This document shows positions 7,823 to 15,024 of a DNA stretch of 27,839 bases, piece by piece; the stretch's first letter is position 1; each line of letters starts with the position of its first letter. This stretch comes from an uncultured Thermoguttaceae bacterium (GTDB lineage: Bacteria > Planctomycetota > Planctomycetia > Pirellulales > Thermoguttaceae), in the NCBI GenBank assembly GCA_934725735.1, contig CAKVCP010000016.1, positions 1 to 27,839 on the forward strand, read 5' to 3'. The translations under genes and the position numbers were made by a program. Below the pieces are notes generated by a model that was given only the letters and a program-made list of their open reading frames with translations, ran no database searches and was not told where the DNA came from.

Positions 7823-8842
7823 TCAGGCTTGAAGGGAGTCGACGTTTTGGTTTTGAGTTTGGGGCGCGTTCTTTTCCGCGTTTTTGGCGTCGCGCTCGAC
7901 GCATATTCTAAAGATCTGCGCGAGGACGACGCCCGCGGCCATACATTCGAAGGTGTACGATGCGCAGAAGAGCGCCGCTTCAGGCTGATCCGCGAAATAT
8001 CGGGTCGCCAACGCGGTGCCCAGGCCGGCGTTCTGCATTCCGACTTCGATCGTGAGCGCGCGGCGCATCGCGGGGGTAATTCGCAGCGCGATTCCTCCGA
8101 AGTATCCCGCGAGGAAGCCGAGGAAGTTGAGTATGACGACGGCGGCGATCGTGACGGCGGTCATCTTGGCGACGTTGTCGGCGTTGCGCGCGACGACGGC
8201 GGCGATGATCCAGATGATGACGAGATTGGCGACGATCTCGGCAAATCTTTCGGCGCCCTTCTGCCACCATTGGAAGAGTCGCGCGAGGGTGAAGCCAACC
8301 GCGACGGGGGCGACGACCGTCAGGAGAAGGTTGAGCATGATCGAGGTGAAGTCGATCTCAAAGGAAGAGCCTTTGAAGAAGAAGCAAAGGGTCGCGGGGA
8401 CAACAAGGGGAGAGAGGAGAGTCGCGGAGGTCGTGAGTCCGACGGAATAGCTGACGTTTCCGCGGGCGGTGAGGGTGAGGACGTTGGAGGCCATAGCGCC
8501 GGGTACGCACCCCGCCATCATGATCCCGATGAAATACGGTCCTTCGAGGTGAAAGCCCTTCGCGACGCAAAAGGCGAGAGTCGGCATGGCGAGGTACTGG
8601 ACGCATGTCCCGCCGAGAATTTTTGGCCACTGCTTCGCGACGGATTTGACTTCGTCGTATGGTAGGAGCGAACCGACGGCGAGCATGGTGACGGCGATGA
8701 GCGTCGCCATCTGGTTGGCGTTTAGTAAGAAGGGATTAAAGACGTCGTCGCCGAAAGTCGGCGCCCAGAAGAACGCTACGACGCACGCGAGGCATAGCCA
8801 GAAGAGTAAAAAACGCGATAAGATCGCCTTGAAAGTAGTCAT
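7823..8842 (-). CDS. Bile acid:sodium symporter (BASS) family transporter
   Basis: The 339-residue protein is very hydrophobic, with about nine to ten predicted membrane segments, as in the BASS/SBF family. Family motifs are visible: GCVPGAMASNVLTLTARGNVSYSVGLTT and EVGMQNAGLGTALA, which in structural work on relatives form the unwound sodium-binding crossover. Bacterial members move small organic anions with Na+, such as pantoate, pyruvate or bile acids. The substrate here cannot be read from sequence. The C-terminal tail is hydrophilic and rich in Asn and Gln. The ATG at 8842 gives MTTFKAILSRFLLFW. A terminator from the upstream small gene (8868-8898) lies just before it, so it probably has its own promoter. 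Confidence 0.87.
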   Translation of the reverse strand: MTTFKAILSRFLLFWLCLACVVAFFWAPTFGDDVFNPFLLNANQMATLIAVTMLAVGSLLPYDEVKSVAKQWPKILGGTCVQYLAMPTLAFCVAKGFHLEGPYFIGIMMAGCVPGAMASNVLTLTARGNVSYSVGLTTSATLLSPLVVPATLCFFFKGSSFEIDFTSIMLNLLLTVVAPVAVGFTLARLFQWWQKGAERFAEIVANLVIIWIIAAVVARNADNVAKMTAVTIAAVVILNFLGFLAGYFGGIALRITPAMRRALTIEVGMQNAGLGTALATRYFADQPEAALFCASYTFECMAAGVVLAQIFRICVERDAKNAEKNAPQTQNQNVDSLQA

Positions 8843-8867
8843 GGTAAGAAAGGCGGATAATTAGGGT

Positions 8868-8898
8868 ATAAAAAAAACGCCAACCTTGGAGTTGGCGT
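8868..8898 (-). terminator. Terminator of the small unrecognised gene
   Basis: On the minus strand CGCCAAC pairs with GTTGGCG (8897-8891 with 8884-8878) around a 6-base loop, followed by a run of eight T. It ends the 8922-9227 transcript, 24 bases after the stop codon. Confidence 0.88.
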
Positions 8899-8921
8899 CA
8901 AAAGACGAAACGTCGTCGCAA

Positions 8922-9227
8922 TCAGTTGCGATAGTGGGAGACAAAGCTCGCCCAACCTTCGTAAGAGCAACGATCTTCAGGATGCCAAAGAGGAAGACCT
9001 TTTCTGACGCGCTCGGCGAGGACTTCGACCTTAGCGGTGGAGCCGGCGGGAGCGTCGGTGCGACAGAACTCAGGGGTGACGGCGGGAACGAAATCCTCGT
9101 CGTGACCGACCCTGGCAATTTCGTCGAAGACGTTCCAATAACGACGTTCTTCGACCACCTGTTCTTCGCCATTCTCAACTTCAATGACGATCTCTTCGTT
9201 ACAATTCTTCATTTGCTCATTTTTCAT
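8922..9227 (-). CDS. Small acidic protein of unknown function, 101 aa
   Basis: I do not recognise a named family. The protein has an acidic N-terminal half (EEIVIEVENGEEQVVEE). A middle block follows with FDEIARVGHDEDFVPAVTPEF and a helical KVEVLAERVRKGLPLWHPEDR, ending in SYEGWASFVSHYRN. There is no signal peptide or membrane segment. ATG at 9227 is chosen because GAGG lies 9 bases upstream; a TTG three codons earlier has no RBS. Expression signals are unusually complete: a TTGACT-17-TATAAT promoter, a palindromic leader and a strong terminator, so this is a real monocistronic gene. Decayed sequences resembling its core lie immediately upstream on the same strand. Confidence 0.75.
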   Translation of the reverse strand: MKNEQMKNCNEEIVIEVENGEEQVVEERRYWNVFDEIARVGHDEDFVPAVTPEFCRTDAPAGSTAKVEVLAERVRKGLPLWHPEDRCSYEGWASFVSHYRN

Positions 9228-9320
9228 GACGCACAACCTCTACATACATTCTAGCGAAAAGGATCCGCTGACCCAGACCGCTTTAAACGACGCCGCGCTT
9301 GGCTACTCAACTGAACGGCG

Positions 9321-9344
9321 CCGAACCTAGCGCGCTAGGCTCGG
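9321..9344 (-). promoter_or_regulatory. 24-bp palindrome in the leader of the small gene
   Basis: CCGA-A-CCTAGCG is mirrored by CGCTAGG-C-TCGG, with one mismatched pair and no loop bases. It lies about 35 bases after the predicted transcription start and about 95 bases before the ATG. There is no T-run on either strand, so it is not a terminator. It could be an operator or an RNA hairpin controlling the leader. Confidence 0.55.
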
Positions 9345-9383
9345 ACATTCTGCGCGAAAATCAGGTCGTTAATATTGCCCATT

Positions 9384-9412
9384 ATTATAAAACGGGTGAG
9401 AATAGAAGTCAA
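9384..9412 (-). promoter_or_regulatory. Near-consensus promoter of the small gene
   Basis: On the minus strand TTGACT (9412-9407) and TATAAT (9389-9384) are separated by exactly 17 bp, 11 of 12 consensus bases. Predicted start near 9377 gives a leader of about 150 bases. Confidence 0.8.
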
Positions 9413-9485
9413 TAAAAAAAGCGAAAATATTTCAGGAGAAAAAAAGACGATCTAATACTAACGCGCATTTTATTTCAGAAAGACT

Positions 9486-9529
9486 AAGAAAAACGACGTT
9501 CAAAAATTGCTTAACCTTTCTTGAACGTC
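9486..9529 (-). terminator. Minus-strand terminator of the relic region
   Basis: GACGTTCAA pairs with TTGAACGTC (9529-9521 with 9503-9495) around a 17-base loop, followed on the minus strand by TTTTTCTT. It sits directly downstream of the decayed minus-strand copies and supports their having been a separate transcription unit. Confidence 0.65.
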
Positions 9530-9594
9530 CAACTGTGGTCATTTTTAGTCACAAATCACAAGCGATAAAATCCTTACAAACGTATCGCTACGCC

Positions 9595-9809
9595 TTTTTT
9601 AAAATCCATTCCTCGGCGCTCTGCCATAATTCTTCCGCGCGTCAAGCGGATGAAAAAGCGGCAATCCTCGCCTTACTCGTTTCGCCAAAACGCATATCTT
9701 TTCGTAGGATCCCGACGTCCGTAAATGTAAACTCTTCGTTCACGACTGGAACAAAGCCATCGTCGCCGCCATGGAAGGCTACGAATTGACAGATTTCTCT
9801 AAATTCATC
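9595..9809 (-). pseudogene. Decayed relative of the small acidic protein (copy B)
   Basis: Read on the minus strand from 9809, the frame gives DEFREICQFVAF, then GGDDGFVPVVNEEFTFTD, a short extra segment and SKARIAAFSSA. A TGA stop (9644-9642) interrupts it before RAEELWQSAEEW. The intact neighbour has FDEIARV, HDEDFVPAVTPEFCRTD and AKVEVLAERVRKGLPLWHPED at the same places. The shared FVPxV..EF..TD block and the following K...A....W pattern suggest a paralogue inactivated by a stop. The frame is also closed upstream by a TAG. The homology is my alignment by eye, not a computed score. Confidence 0.5.
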
Positions 9810-9868
9810 AACTAGAAAAAACTACGGCCCAACGTGGGACACGTGGTAAGGAAGGCGAAAAAGTAACG

Positions 9869-10096
9869 CTAAGAAACACGCGCGGCGTCCGTAATAAGGA
9901 AACCTGCCGCCACGACCGGAATAAATTCCTAGTCGAGTCCATTTTCCTTTACGCATCGGCGGAGATTCGCCATTCTAATCGGGATTGTCATGCGAAAGAC
10001 CGCCTTTGAAAGACGCGGGTATTCGTCTCTCTTGTTTTTCACCCGACGTTTCTGTCTGTTCAACATATAGTACGCGCGACAGAGTAAAATGTTCAT
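9869..10096 (-). pseudogene. Second decayed relative of the small acidic protein (copy A)
   Basis: A minus-strand frame from ATG at 10096 reads through about 55 codons of basic sequence to RRCVKENGLD, meets a TAG (9931-9929), then continues in frame as EFIPVVAAGFLITDAARVS to another TAG (9871-9869). The GLD-stop-EFIPVV...F.ITDA segment parallels GHDEDFVPAVTPEFCRTDAP of the intact gene, as if a Glu codon had become the TAG. Downstream the frame shifts by one relative to copy B. A weak TTGTCG-18-TAATAT element lies upstream near 10115-10145. The C-terminal half of the family is not recognisable here. Confidence 0.4.
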
Positions 10097-10457
10097 AAAA
10101 AAATCCACGATTTATTGAATATTATCAAGAAACGATGTCCATCGACAAAAAAAAAGAGAAACTGCGCTAAAAACAGAGACGCAGATTACAAAAACACGAG
10201 AATCCGTGAAAAAGGGTCGAAGGACGTTTAGAAAGAGGTCGGTTCCCTTCTTCACTCAAAAGCGCGTCTTGCGGCTTCCTTGCGTCAAATAGGAGACCAC
10301 GCGTTCATTCGAAACTTTCGGAGTCCCCTTCCCCAGCCTTTTCAATCGCAAGATTTCAGCCCGAAAGAAAATGAAACTCGTTGACGCAACCGTTCCATAA
10401 TCGCCCGACGCACCGAACGTTCTGGAAACGAAAGGCGCGCCCAAACGTTCCTTCGCC
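10097..10457 (-). other. AT-richer non-coding stretch, no gene supported
   Basis: This continues the relic region up to the end of the CLC gene. It contains several short A-runs and a possible further trace, ERLRQRVSFSFGL near 10345-10405, that weakly resembles the ERVRKGLPLW segment of the small protein. I could not support an intact gene or a clear terminator for the CLC gene here. Confidence 0.4.
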
Positions 10458-12011
10458 CTATTTTTTCCGAGTCGAATCCCCCTCCGGATCGGCGAGGATC
10501 CGCTCGAGCGCCCTTGCGACCCACTCGCTCTTCTTGAGCTGAACGTTCTCCGCGCCAGTTTCCGCGCCGCGTTCCTTCTTCTTCTCCTCTTCCCCCGAGA
10601 GGTACGAGCGCCAGTCGGCGGCGACGGCGCGTCCCGTCTCCTTCGAAAACGCGAACTTCTGACTCTTGTACAGCCCCGAACGCCCCGAAACCGCGTACGT
10701 CGCCGCGCACGTTAGCGCAAATAAGAGCGCGTTCTGCGCCCCGAAAAACTCCATTCCCAGAAATAACGCCGCGAGCGGACAGTTCGTCGCCCCGCAAAAG
10801 AGCGCCGCCATCCCCAGGGCGGCGCCAAGCGCGGGCTCTATCCCCAGCAGCGCGCCCCACGCGCACCCGAAAGTCGACCCGACCGCCAGGAGGGGCACGA
10901 TCTCCCCTCCCTTGAACCCCGCGGCGAGCGTCGCCGCAGTTAGAAGAATCTTCAGCGCAAAGTCTTGGAGATTTGCTTCCCCCTGCGTCGCGCGTTCCAC
11001 AAGAAGAGCTCCCGTGCCGTTGTACGCGTTCGTCCCCAACAAAACCGTCGCGGTCACGACGAGAGAGCCCCCGAGGAAGATGCGCCAATAGTCGTTTGAA
11101 AAGCGCCGCGCCATCAACTTAGTGGCGACGCGAATCGCCGTGCAGAAAAGGACGCTCGTCAAGCCGCAGAGGAGCCCTAATAGGAGGACGCGCGCGACAA
11201 GAAGAGCCGACGTCGAGGGGAAGACGGGAAGCGCGCAGAAAAAGGGCGCGAAGCCAAGAGATTTGGCGATTCCCGACGCGACGGCGGCGGAGACGAGACT
11301 CGGCAAGAGCGCCGGATAGTAGACGATCCCGACGCATCCGACCTCGACGGCGAAAAACGCCGCCGTCAACGGCGCCCCGAAGACCGCCGAGAAGCCGCCC
11401 GCCATTCCGCAAAAGATCGCCATTTTAAGCCCCGTCGCTTGAAAGCGCAGCGCTCGACCGACGCCCAGCCCCACGCAGCCACCCAGCTGCAACGCCGCGC
11501 CTTCTCGACCTGCGGATCCCCCGCAAAGCTGCGTCATAATCGACGAGACAAAGATCAGCGGCGCCAAGAGCAAAGACGGCTTCTTCTCCGAAACGAGCGC
11601 CTCGACGACCTGGTTCGTCCCCGCGTCGATCGAGGTTCGAGCGAAGGAATAGAGGGCGACGATCGCGAGGCCGACGAGCGGGAGCGCGAAAAGCAAGCGC
11701 GGCGCGCCTGATTCGGCGGCGGAGTCTTCTGCGGCAAGGAAGAGTTGGGAGGCGTGATTCATGCCCCATAGGAACGCGGCTCCGACGAGCCCGGCGATAG
11801 CGCCGACGACGGCGCCTAGTAGGAGCAAAGCGAAGAGTCGCAGGAGTCGAGAGACGAGAAAATGAGCGCGTCGTTTTGCCGCGCTTGAGAAGAGGGCGAG
11901 GCGATCTTTCAGGGGCGCGTCGACGGGAAGGGACTCTGCGGAAGAAGAGTAATCGTCGTATTCGTCGACGAGGCGCCAAAGGCGGTTAAATTTACGCGCG
12001 TAAGGTTTCAT
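10458..12011 (-). CDS. CLC-family anion transporter, CLC-F-like subgroup
   Basis: The 517-residue membrane protein has the CLC fold. GGSAGREGAALQLGG (164-178) holds the gating glutamate Glu170, and GFSAVFGAPLTAAFFAVEV follows at 206-224. AGFKGGEIVPLLAVG (364-378) resembles the corresponding segment of proteins in the fluoride/proton antiporter (CLC-F) clade. Where chloride CLCs have GSGIP this one has GTNQV (131-135), again like the GNNLI-type sequence of CLC-F. Fluoride export is therefore more likely than chloride transport, as an inference. No fluoride riboswitch was seen upstream. The N-terminal 50 and C-terminal 60 residues are hydrophilic. It is divergent from the URO-D-like gene, with ATG at 12011. 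Confidence 0.85.
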   Translation of the reverse strand: MKPYARKFNRLWRLVDEYDDYSSSAESLPVDAPLKDRLALFSSAAKRRAHFLVSRLLRLFALLLLGAVVGAIAGLVGAAFLWGMNHASQLFLAAEDSAAESGAPRLLFALPLVGLAIVALYSFARTSIDAGTNQVVEALVSEKKPSLLLAPLIFVSSIMTQLCGGSAGREGAALQLGGCVGLGVGRALRFQATGLKMAIFCGMAGGFSAVFGAPLTAAFFAVEVGCVGIVYYPALLPSLVSAAVASGIAKSLGFAPFFCALPVFPSTSALLVARVLLLGLLCGLTSVLFCTAIRVATKLMARRFSNDYWRIFLGGSLVVTATVLLGTNAYNGTGALLVERATQGEANLQDFALKILLTAATLAAGFKGGEIVPLLAVGSTFGCAWGALLGIEPALGAALGMAALFCGATNCPLAALFLGMEFFGAQNALLFALTCAATYAVSGRSGLYKSQKFAFSKETGRAVAADWRSYLSGEEEKKKERGAETGAENVQLKKSEWVARALERILADPEGDSTRKK

Positions 12012-12182
12012 AGATTAAGGGGGCCACGGCGCCCTTTAAAACAGGGGGAGAGGGAGACGTCAAACGCAATTGCGCATTCGCAAAGAATGACAATTTTATC
12101 ATTTATATTCTGTTTGTGGATACTGAAAAGTCTTAAATCTTAGGATTTTTCGAGGAAATTTTAAAAAAATTACGTCGTTCTC

Positions 12183-12211
12183 TTGAATTTCATACGCGCA
12201 GTAAATAGAAT
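12183..12211 (+). promoter_or_regulatory. Promoter of the URO-D-like gene
   Basis: TTGAAT (12183-12188) and TAGAAT (12206-12211) are 17 bp apart. The predicted leader is about 75 bases and ends at a good RBS. The 12012-12292 intergenic stretch is AT-rich and must also carry the CLC promoter, which I could not place. Confidence 0.6.
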
Positions 12212-12292
12212 GGCGTCGATAACCTGAGTGAGACGTCCAACGTTGCGCACGAGTAACGCGCCGTAACGAAGTCGAAAATAGGAGAATTGTAG

Positions 12293-13240
12293 ATGACTCG
12301 CCAAGAACGCGTCGTAAAAGCCATTGAATTTAAGAATCCCGACCGAGCGCCCGTTTGGGCGTTGGGGCCCTCGATTGGACTCAGCGATATTCTTACCTAT
12401 GATCTCTCGCTTTCCGACCCCAACAATCCGAAACTTAGCGAATGGAGCTTCCCTCGCCTTAGGCGTCGCGCCGGCGGCTGGACGGTTCCGGAGCAACCGA
12501 CGCTTGAGAAGTGGAAGGAAGTAGACGCGTTTCATATTCCGCGCTTAGATTTTAGCCGTCGCTTTGGTCGCATGGAAGAGGCGCGAAGGGTTTGCGGGGA
12601 TCGTTATCGACTTGCGCGTTTTGGTTTGAGCGGTTTTTCGGTGTACACGGCGCTTCGCGGTCACACGTTGGCGACGGAGGACTATCTTAGGGATCCCGAT
12701 CGTTTCACGGAGCTTATGCTTCGAATTATGGACTTCGAGTCGAGTATGTTCGAGTTCGTGAAGCGCGTCGGCTTCGACGGGGTTGAGTTCACAGACAACT
12801 GGCGTTTGACGCCGCAATCGAATATGACGTTGTCTCTTTGGCGAGTCATGATGAGGCCGTTGTATCAGCGTCAGATCGAACTTGCGCGTCGTTATAATCT
12901 CCACGTATGGTTCACGCTTTCGATGGAAGACGCGGAGTTCTATCCAGATCTTATCGAACTTGGCGCGAACGTTCTAAGGGTTGAGCATCCAGGTCAGGTG
13001 GAACCAGCGCAATTTGGTCGGAACCTTTACGGAAGGGTGTGTCTTGCGACGCGCTTGGACGAACTGTACGATCCGAAGGATCTCAAGGGTAGCGCGGACG
13101 ACATTCGCGCGAGTTACGACTGCTTCCGCACGCCTAACGGGGGATTCATCGCGACGATAGGAGCGTCTGCGACGCCGGAAACGCTCCGCGGGATTTACGA
13201 GATCGCGCAGACGCTCACGGGTGGGATGAACCTGAACTAA
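12293..13240 (+). CDS. URO-D-fold (uroporphyrinogen decarboxylase-like) protein
   Basis: The 315-residue protein opens with MTRQERVVKAIEFKNPDRAPVW, the usual start of URO-D-superfamily proteins related to the corrinoid methyltransferases MtaA/CmuA rather than true HemE. The barrel continues with GFDGVEFTDNW and YPDLIELGANVLRVEHPGQVEP. The metal-binding HxCG-type segment that precedes the DLIE helix in methyltransferases reads HVWFTLSMED here, so the Zn ligands seem to be absent. No corrinoid protein gene is nearby. The reaction is unknown. ATG at 12293 has AGGAG 8 bases upstream and a promoter at 12183-12211. It is transcribed ahead of, but separately from, rpsL. Confidence 0.75.
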   Translation: MTRQERVVKAIEFKNPDRAPVWALGPSIGLSDILTYDLSLSDPNNPKLSEWSFPRLRRRAGGWTVPEQPTLEKWKEVDAFHIPRLDFSRRFGRMEEARRVCGDRYRLARFGLSGFSVYTALRGHTLATEDYLRDPDRFTELMLRIMDFESSMFEFVKRVGFDGVEFTDNWRLTPQSNMTLSLWRVMMRPLYQRQIELARRYNLHVWFTLSMEDAEFYPDLIELGANVLRVEHPGQVEPAQFGRNLYGRVCLATRLDELYDPKDLKGSADDIRASYDCFRTPNGGFIATIGASATPETLRGIYEIAQTLTGGMNLN

Positions 13241-13269
13241 TAATAGAGAGAAAAGTCCTTTATGGGGCC

Positions 13270-13297
13270 TTGACGTCATAGATTGCACGACTAGAAT
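13270..13297 (+). promoter_or_regulatory. rpsL promoter with overlapping inverted repeat
   Basis: TTGACG (13270-13275) and TAGAAT (13292-13297) are 16 bp apart. The -10 box forms half of an inverted repeat, CTAGAAT-GGTAGCT-ATTCTAG (13291-13311), which spans the expected start site and could be an operator. Confidence 0.7.
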
Positions 13298-13323
13298 GGT
13301 AGCTATTCTAGAGTGATTAGGGC

Positions 13324-13405
13324 GCGCGCTGATCGCTGCTGTAGCGAGCAGTGCGCGAAAGTATAGAGCGAGCGCGCGGGCACGGCCTGAAAACGAGAGC
13401 AGGCC
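13324..13405 (+). promoter_or_regulatory. Structured rpsL leader
   Basis: Two hairpins can be drawn in the 170-base leader. One pairs 13324-13337 with 13343-13356 (11 of 14 pairs Watson-Crick). The other pairs GGCCTG (13384-13389) with CAGGCC (13400-13405). They may take part in ribosomal-protein autoregulation; there is no direct evidence. Confidence 0.45.
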
Positions 13406-13472
13406 CTCTGCGCGGCGCGTTCGGGAACTTAGTAGACAAGAGAGATATTGTCAAAACAACGAGAGAGTTTCA

Positions 13473-13862
13473 ATGCCAACAATTAATCAATTGGTGCGTA
13501 AAAACCGCAAACAGCAGCACAGCGCTACGAAAACCCCGGTACTTGAGAGTTGCTCGCAGAAACGTGGCGTATGCTTGTTAGTCCGTACGATGCAACCGAA
13601 AAAGCCGAATTCCGCTCTTCGTAAGATTACGCGTGTTCGCCTCTCGAACAACAAAGAAGTCACGTGTTACATTCCCGGCGAAGGTCACAAGCTTCAGGAA
13701 CACTCGATCGTCCTCATCCGCGGCGGTCGTGTCCGCGACCTCCCTGGCGTTCGTTATCAGGTCATCCGCGGCACGCTCGACTGCACGGCGGTCGAAGGTC
13801 GTAAGCAAGCTCGCAGCCGCTACGGCGCGAAGAAAAAGGAAGTCCTTACCAAAAAGCGCTAA
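13473..13862 (+). CDS. rpsL: 30S ribosomal protein S12
   Basis: The 129-residue protein is a full-length S12, which sits at the decoding centre of the small subunit. Hallmarks are MPTINQLVRKNRK, KKPNSALRK (the streptomycin loop) and GEGHKLQEHSIVLIRGGRVRDLPGVRY (the methylthiolated Asp loop). DCTAVEGRKQARSRYG closes the fold and KKEVLTKKR forms the basic tail. The residue pair before KKPNSA is QP rather than the common TP, a minor variant. GAGAG precedes the ATG. It begins the rpsL-rpsG unit; rpsG follows only after 246 bases. Confidence 0.98.
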   Translation: MPTINQLVRKNRKQQHSATKTPVLESCSQKRGVCLLVRTMQPKKPNSALRKITRVRLSNNKEVTCYIPGEGHKLQEHSIVLIRGGRVRDLPGVRYQVIRGTLDCTAVEGRKQARSRYGAKKKEVLTKKR

Positions 13863-14108
13863 TTTTACAAGCTTAGCCTTGTAGTGTAAGTCAAAAGATT
13901 AAACATTGCGTGAAGTCCGGCGAATCGGCGAATAGCCTTTTCGTCAGCAACGTCCCTCGGCAAATAGCCAATAGAGACGGAGTAACGCTAGCGTCCCTTC
14001 CCCCCTCGGGTTGGCCCTTCATGGGTAGGCGCGGCTCTCTCACCTCTCTCGTTGCGACCCTCGTTGGTCTTCCGCTCCTTGATATAAACGTATAGAAAGA
14101 CAAATATC

Positions 14109-14576
14109 ATGGGCCGAATTACAGCCAGTAAGAAACAGTTAAAGGGCGATCCTAAGTTCGATTCTCTCCTTGCGAGCAAGTTCATCAACTGCTTGATGTG
14201 GGACGGCAAAAAGTACGCCGCTCGTAAGATCTTCTACGACGCTCTCGATGAAATCGCGACCAAAGTTCAGGACGTCGAAGCGATCGAAGTCTTCACGAAA
14301 GCGATCGAAAACGTCAAGCCCGCGACGGAAGTTCGTTCCAAGCGCGTCGGCGGCGCCTCCTATCAAGTCCCGACTCCGGTCAACACCGCTCGCGCCCAGT
14401 CCTTGAGCATCCGCTGGATCCTCATGGCCGTCCGCGATAAGAAAGGCCAGCCGACCGCGAAGAAACTCGCCGCCGAGCTCGTCGACGCTTACAACAAGCA
14501 GGGCGTCGCTTTCACCAAGCGTGAAAACGTCCATCGTATGGCCGAAGCCAACCGCGCTTACGCTCACTACGCGTGA
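14109..14576 (+). CDS. rpsG: 30S ribosomal protein S7
   Basis: The 155-residue protein is S7, which nucleates the head of the 30S subunit on 16S rRNA. It shows KFINCLMWDGKKYAARKIFYDAL, VRSKRVGGASYQVPTPVN and the C-terminal KRENVHRMAEANRAYAHYA. The start MGRITASKKQLKGDPKF is shorter than in most bacteria but lies in the usual range. The RBS is weak (GAAAGA). The gap to rpsL is long (246 bases), with only a small hairpin (ACAAG/CTTGT, from 13868) and a TATAAA-like box near 14083. The unit ends with an intrinsic terminator, and no fusA or tuf follows, unlike the classical str operon. Confidence 0.98.
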   Translation: MGRITASKKQLKGDPKFDSLLASKFINCLMWDGKKYAARKIFYDALDEIATKVQDVEAIEVFTKAIENVKPATEVRSKRVGGASYQVPTPVNTARAQSLSIRWILMAVRDKKGQPTAKKLAAELVDAYNKQGVAFTKRENVHRMAEANRAYAHYA

Positions 14577-14598
14577 TCCGCGCAAGGTTCCCTCTGAC

Positions 14599-14647
14599 AG
14601 GGCCACACACCCCCGGGTTCGTTCGAAAGGACGGGCCCTTTTTTTAT
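14599..14647 (+). terminator. Terminator after rpsG
   Basis: GGGCC (14600-14604) can pair with GGCCC (14634-14638), or CCCG (14612-14615) with CGGG (14632-14635). A run of seven T follows. It isolates rpsL-rpsG as one unit. Confidence 0.75.
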
Positions 14648-14875
14648 TCCCACTCCTTCCAGCTAACGCGCAAGGCCACGCCCTGTCGAACCAACGCCCG
14701 AACGCCTCGCCAGACCTCCCCCACGCAACGCAGAGACCTCGCCTCGCGGAGAAACGCTTTCCCGTCGCGCTCAACGCTCCGCTTTCTATTTTACGGCGCC
14801 CTCGGCTCCGATCCGCTCGCGTTTCCGCGTCTCTCTTTCCCGACCTTACCCTACCGGAGCGATTCCGGCCTACTC
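14648..14875 (+). other. Pyrimidine-rich intergenic stretch, no gene seen
   Basis: The 14577-15024 gap separates convergent rpsG and the kinase gene. Apart from the two terminators it is C/T-rich on the plus strand. Its open frames have no RBS, no family-like sequence and no codon pattern like the neighbours. Confidence 0.6.
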
Positions 14876-14915
14876 GATAAAAAACGCCGGGCGCTCTACT
14901 CTGCGCTCGGCGTTT
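14876..14915 (-). terminator. Terminator of the exbD-kinase unit
   Basis: AAACGCCGGGCGC pairs with GCGCTCGGCGTTT (14882-14894 with 14903-14915) with one G-T pair. On the minus strand it ends in GTTTTTTATC. It lies about 110 bases after the kinase stop codon. Confidence 0.8.
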
Positions 14916-15024
14916 AACATGTCGCGAAGGAGGGTCGGCCCCAAACGCCGCGTCTCATATCTTCGCAATCCTTTCCTCTCACGCGTTGGCAAACGCCTTC
15001 GTCTTATTCTTCATTCCCGCTCTC

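Noticed and set aside
7769..8665. 298-codon plus-strand frame opposite the BASS transporter
   Set aside because: Asp/Gly/Arg-rich antisense artefact with no RBS; the minus strand encodes a motif-bearing membrane protein.
9535..9789. 84-codon plus-strand frame in the relic region
   Set aside because: No RBS and no recognisable sequence; the minus strand of the same DNA resembles the neighbouring small protein.
12012..12292. Fluoride riboswitch sought upstream of the CLC gene
   Set aside because: I could not find the conserved core pairing and pseudoknot pattern by eye on the minus strand.
14573..14917. Plus-strand open frames after rpsG
   Set aside because: They cross the rpsG terminator, have no RBS and read as Ser/Pro/Arg-rich non-coding translation.
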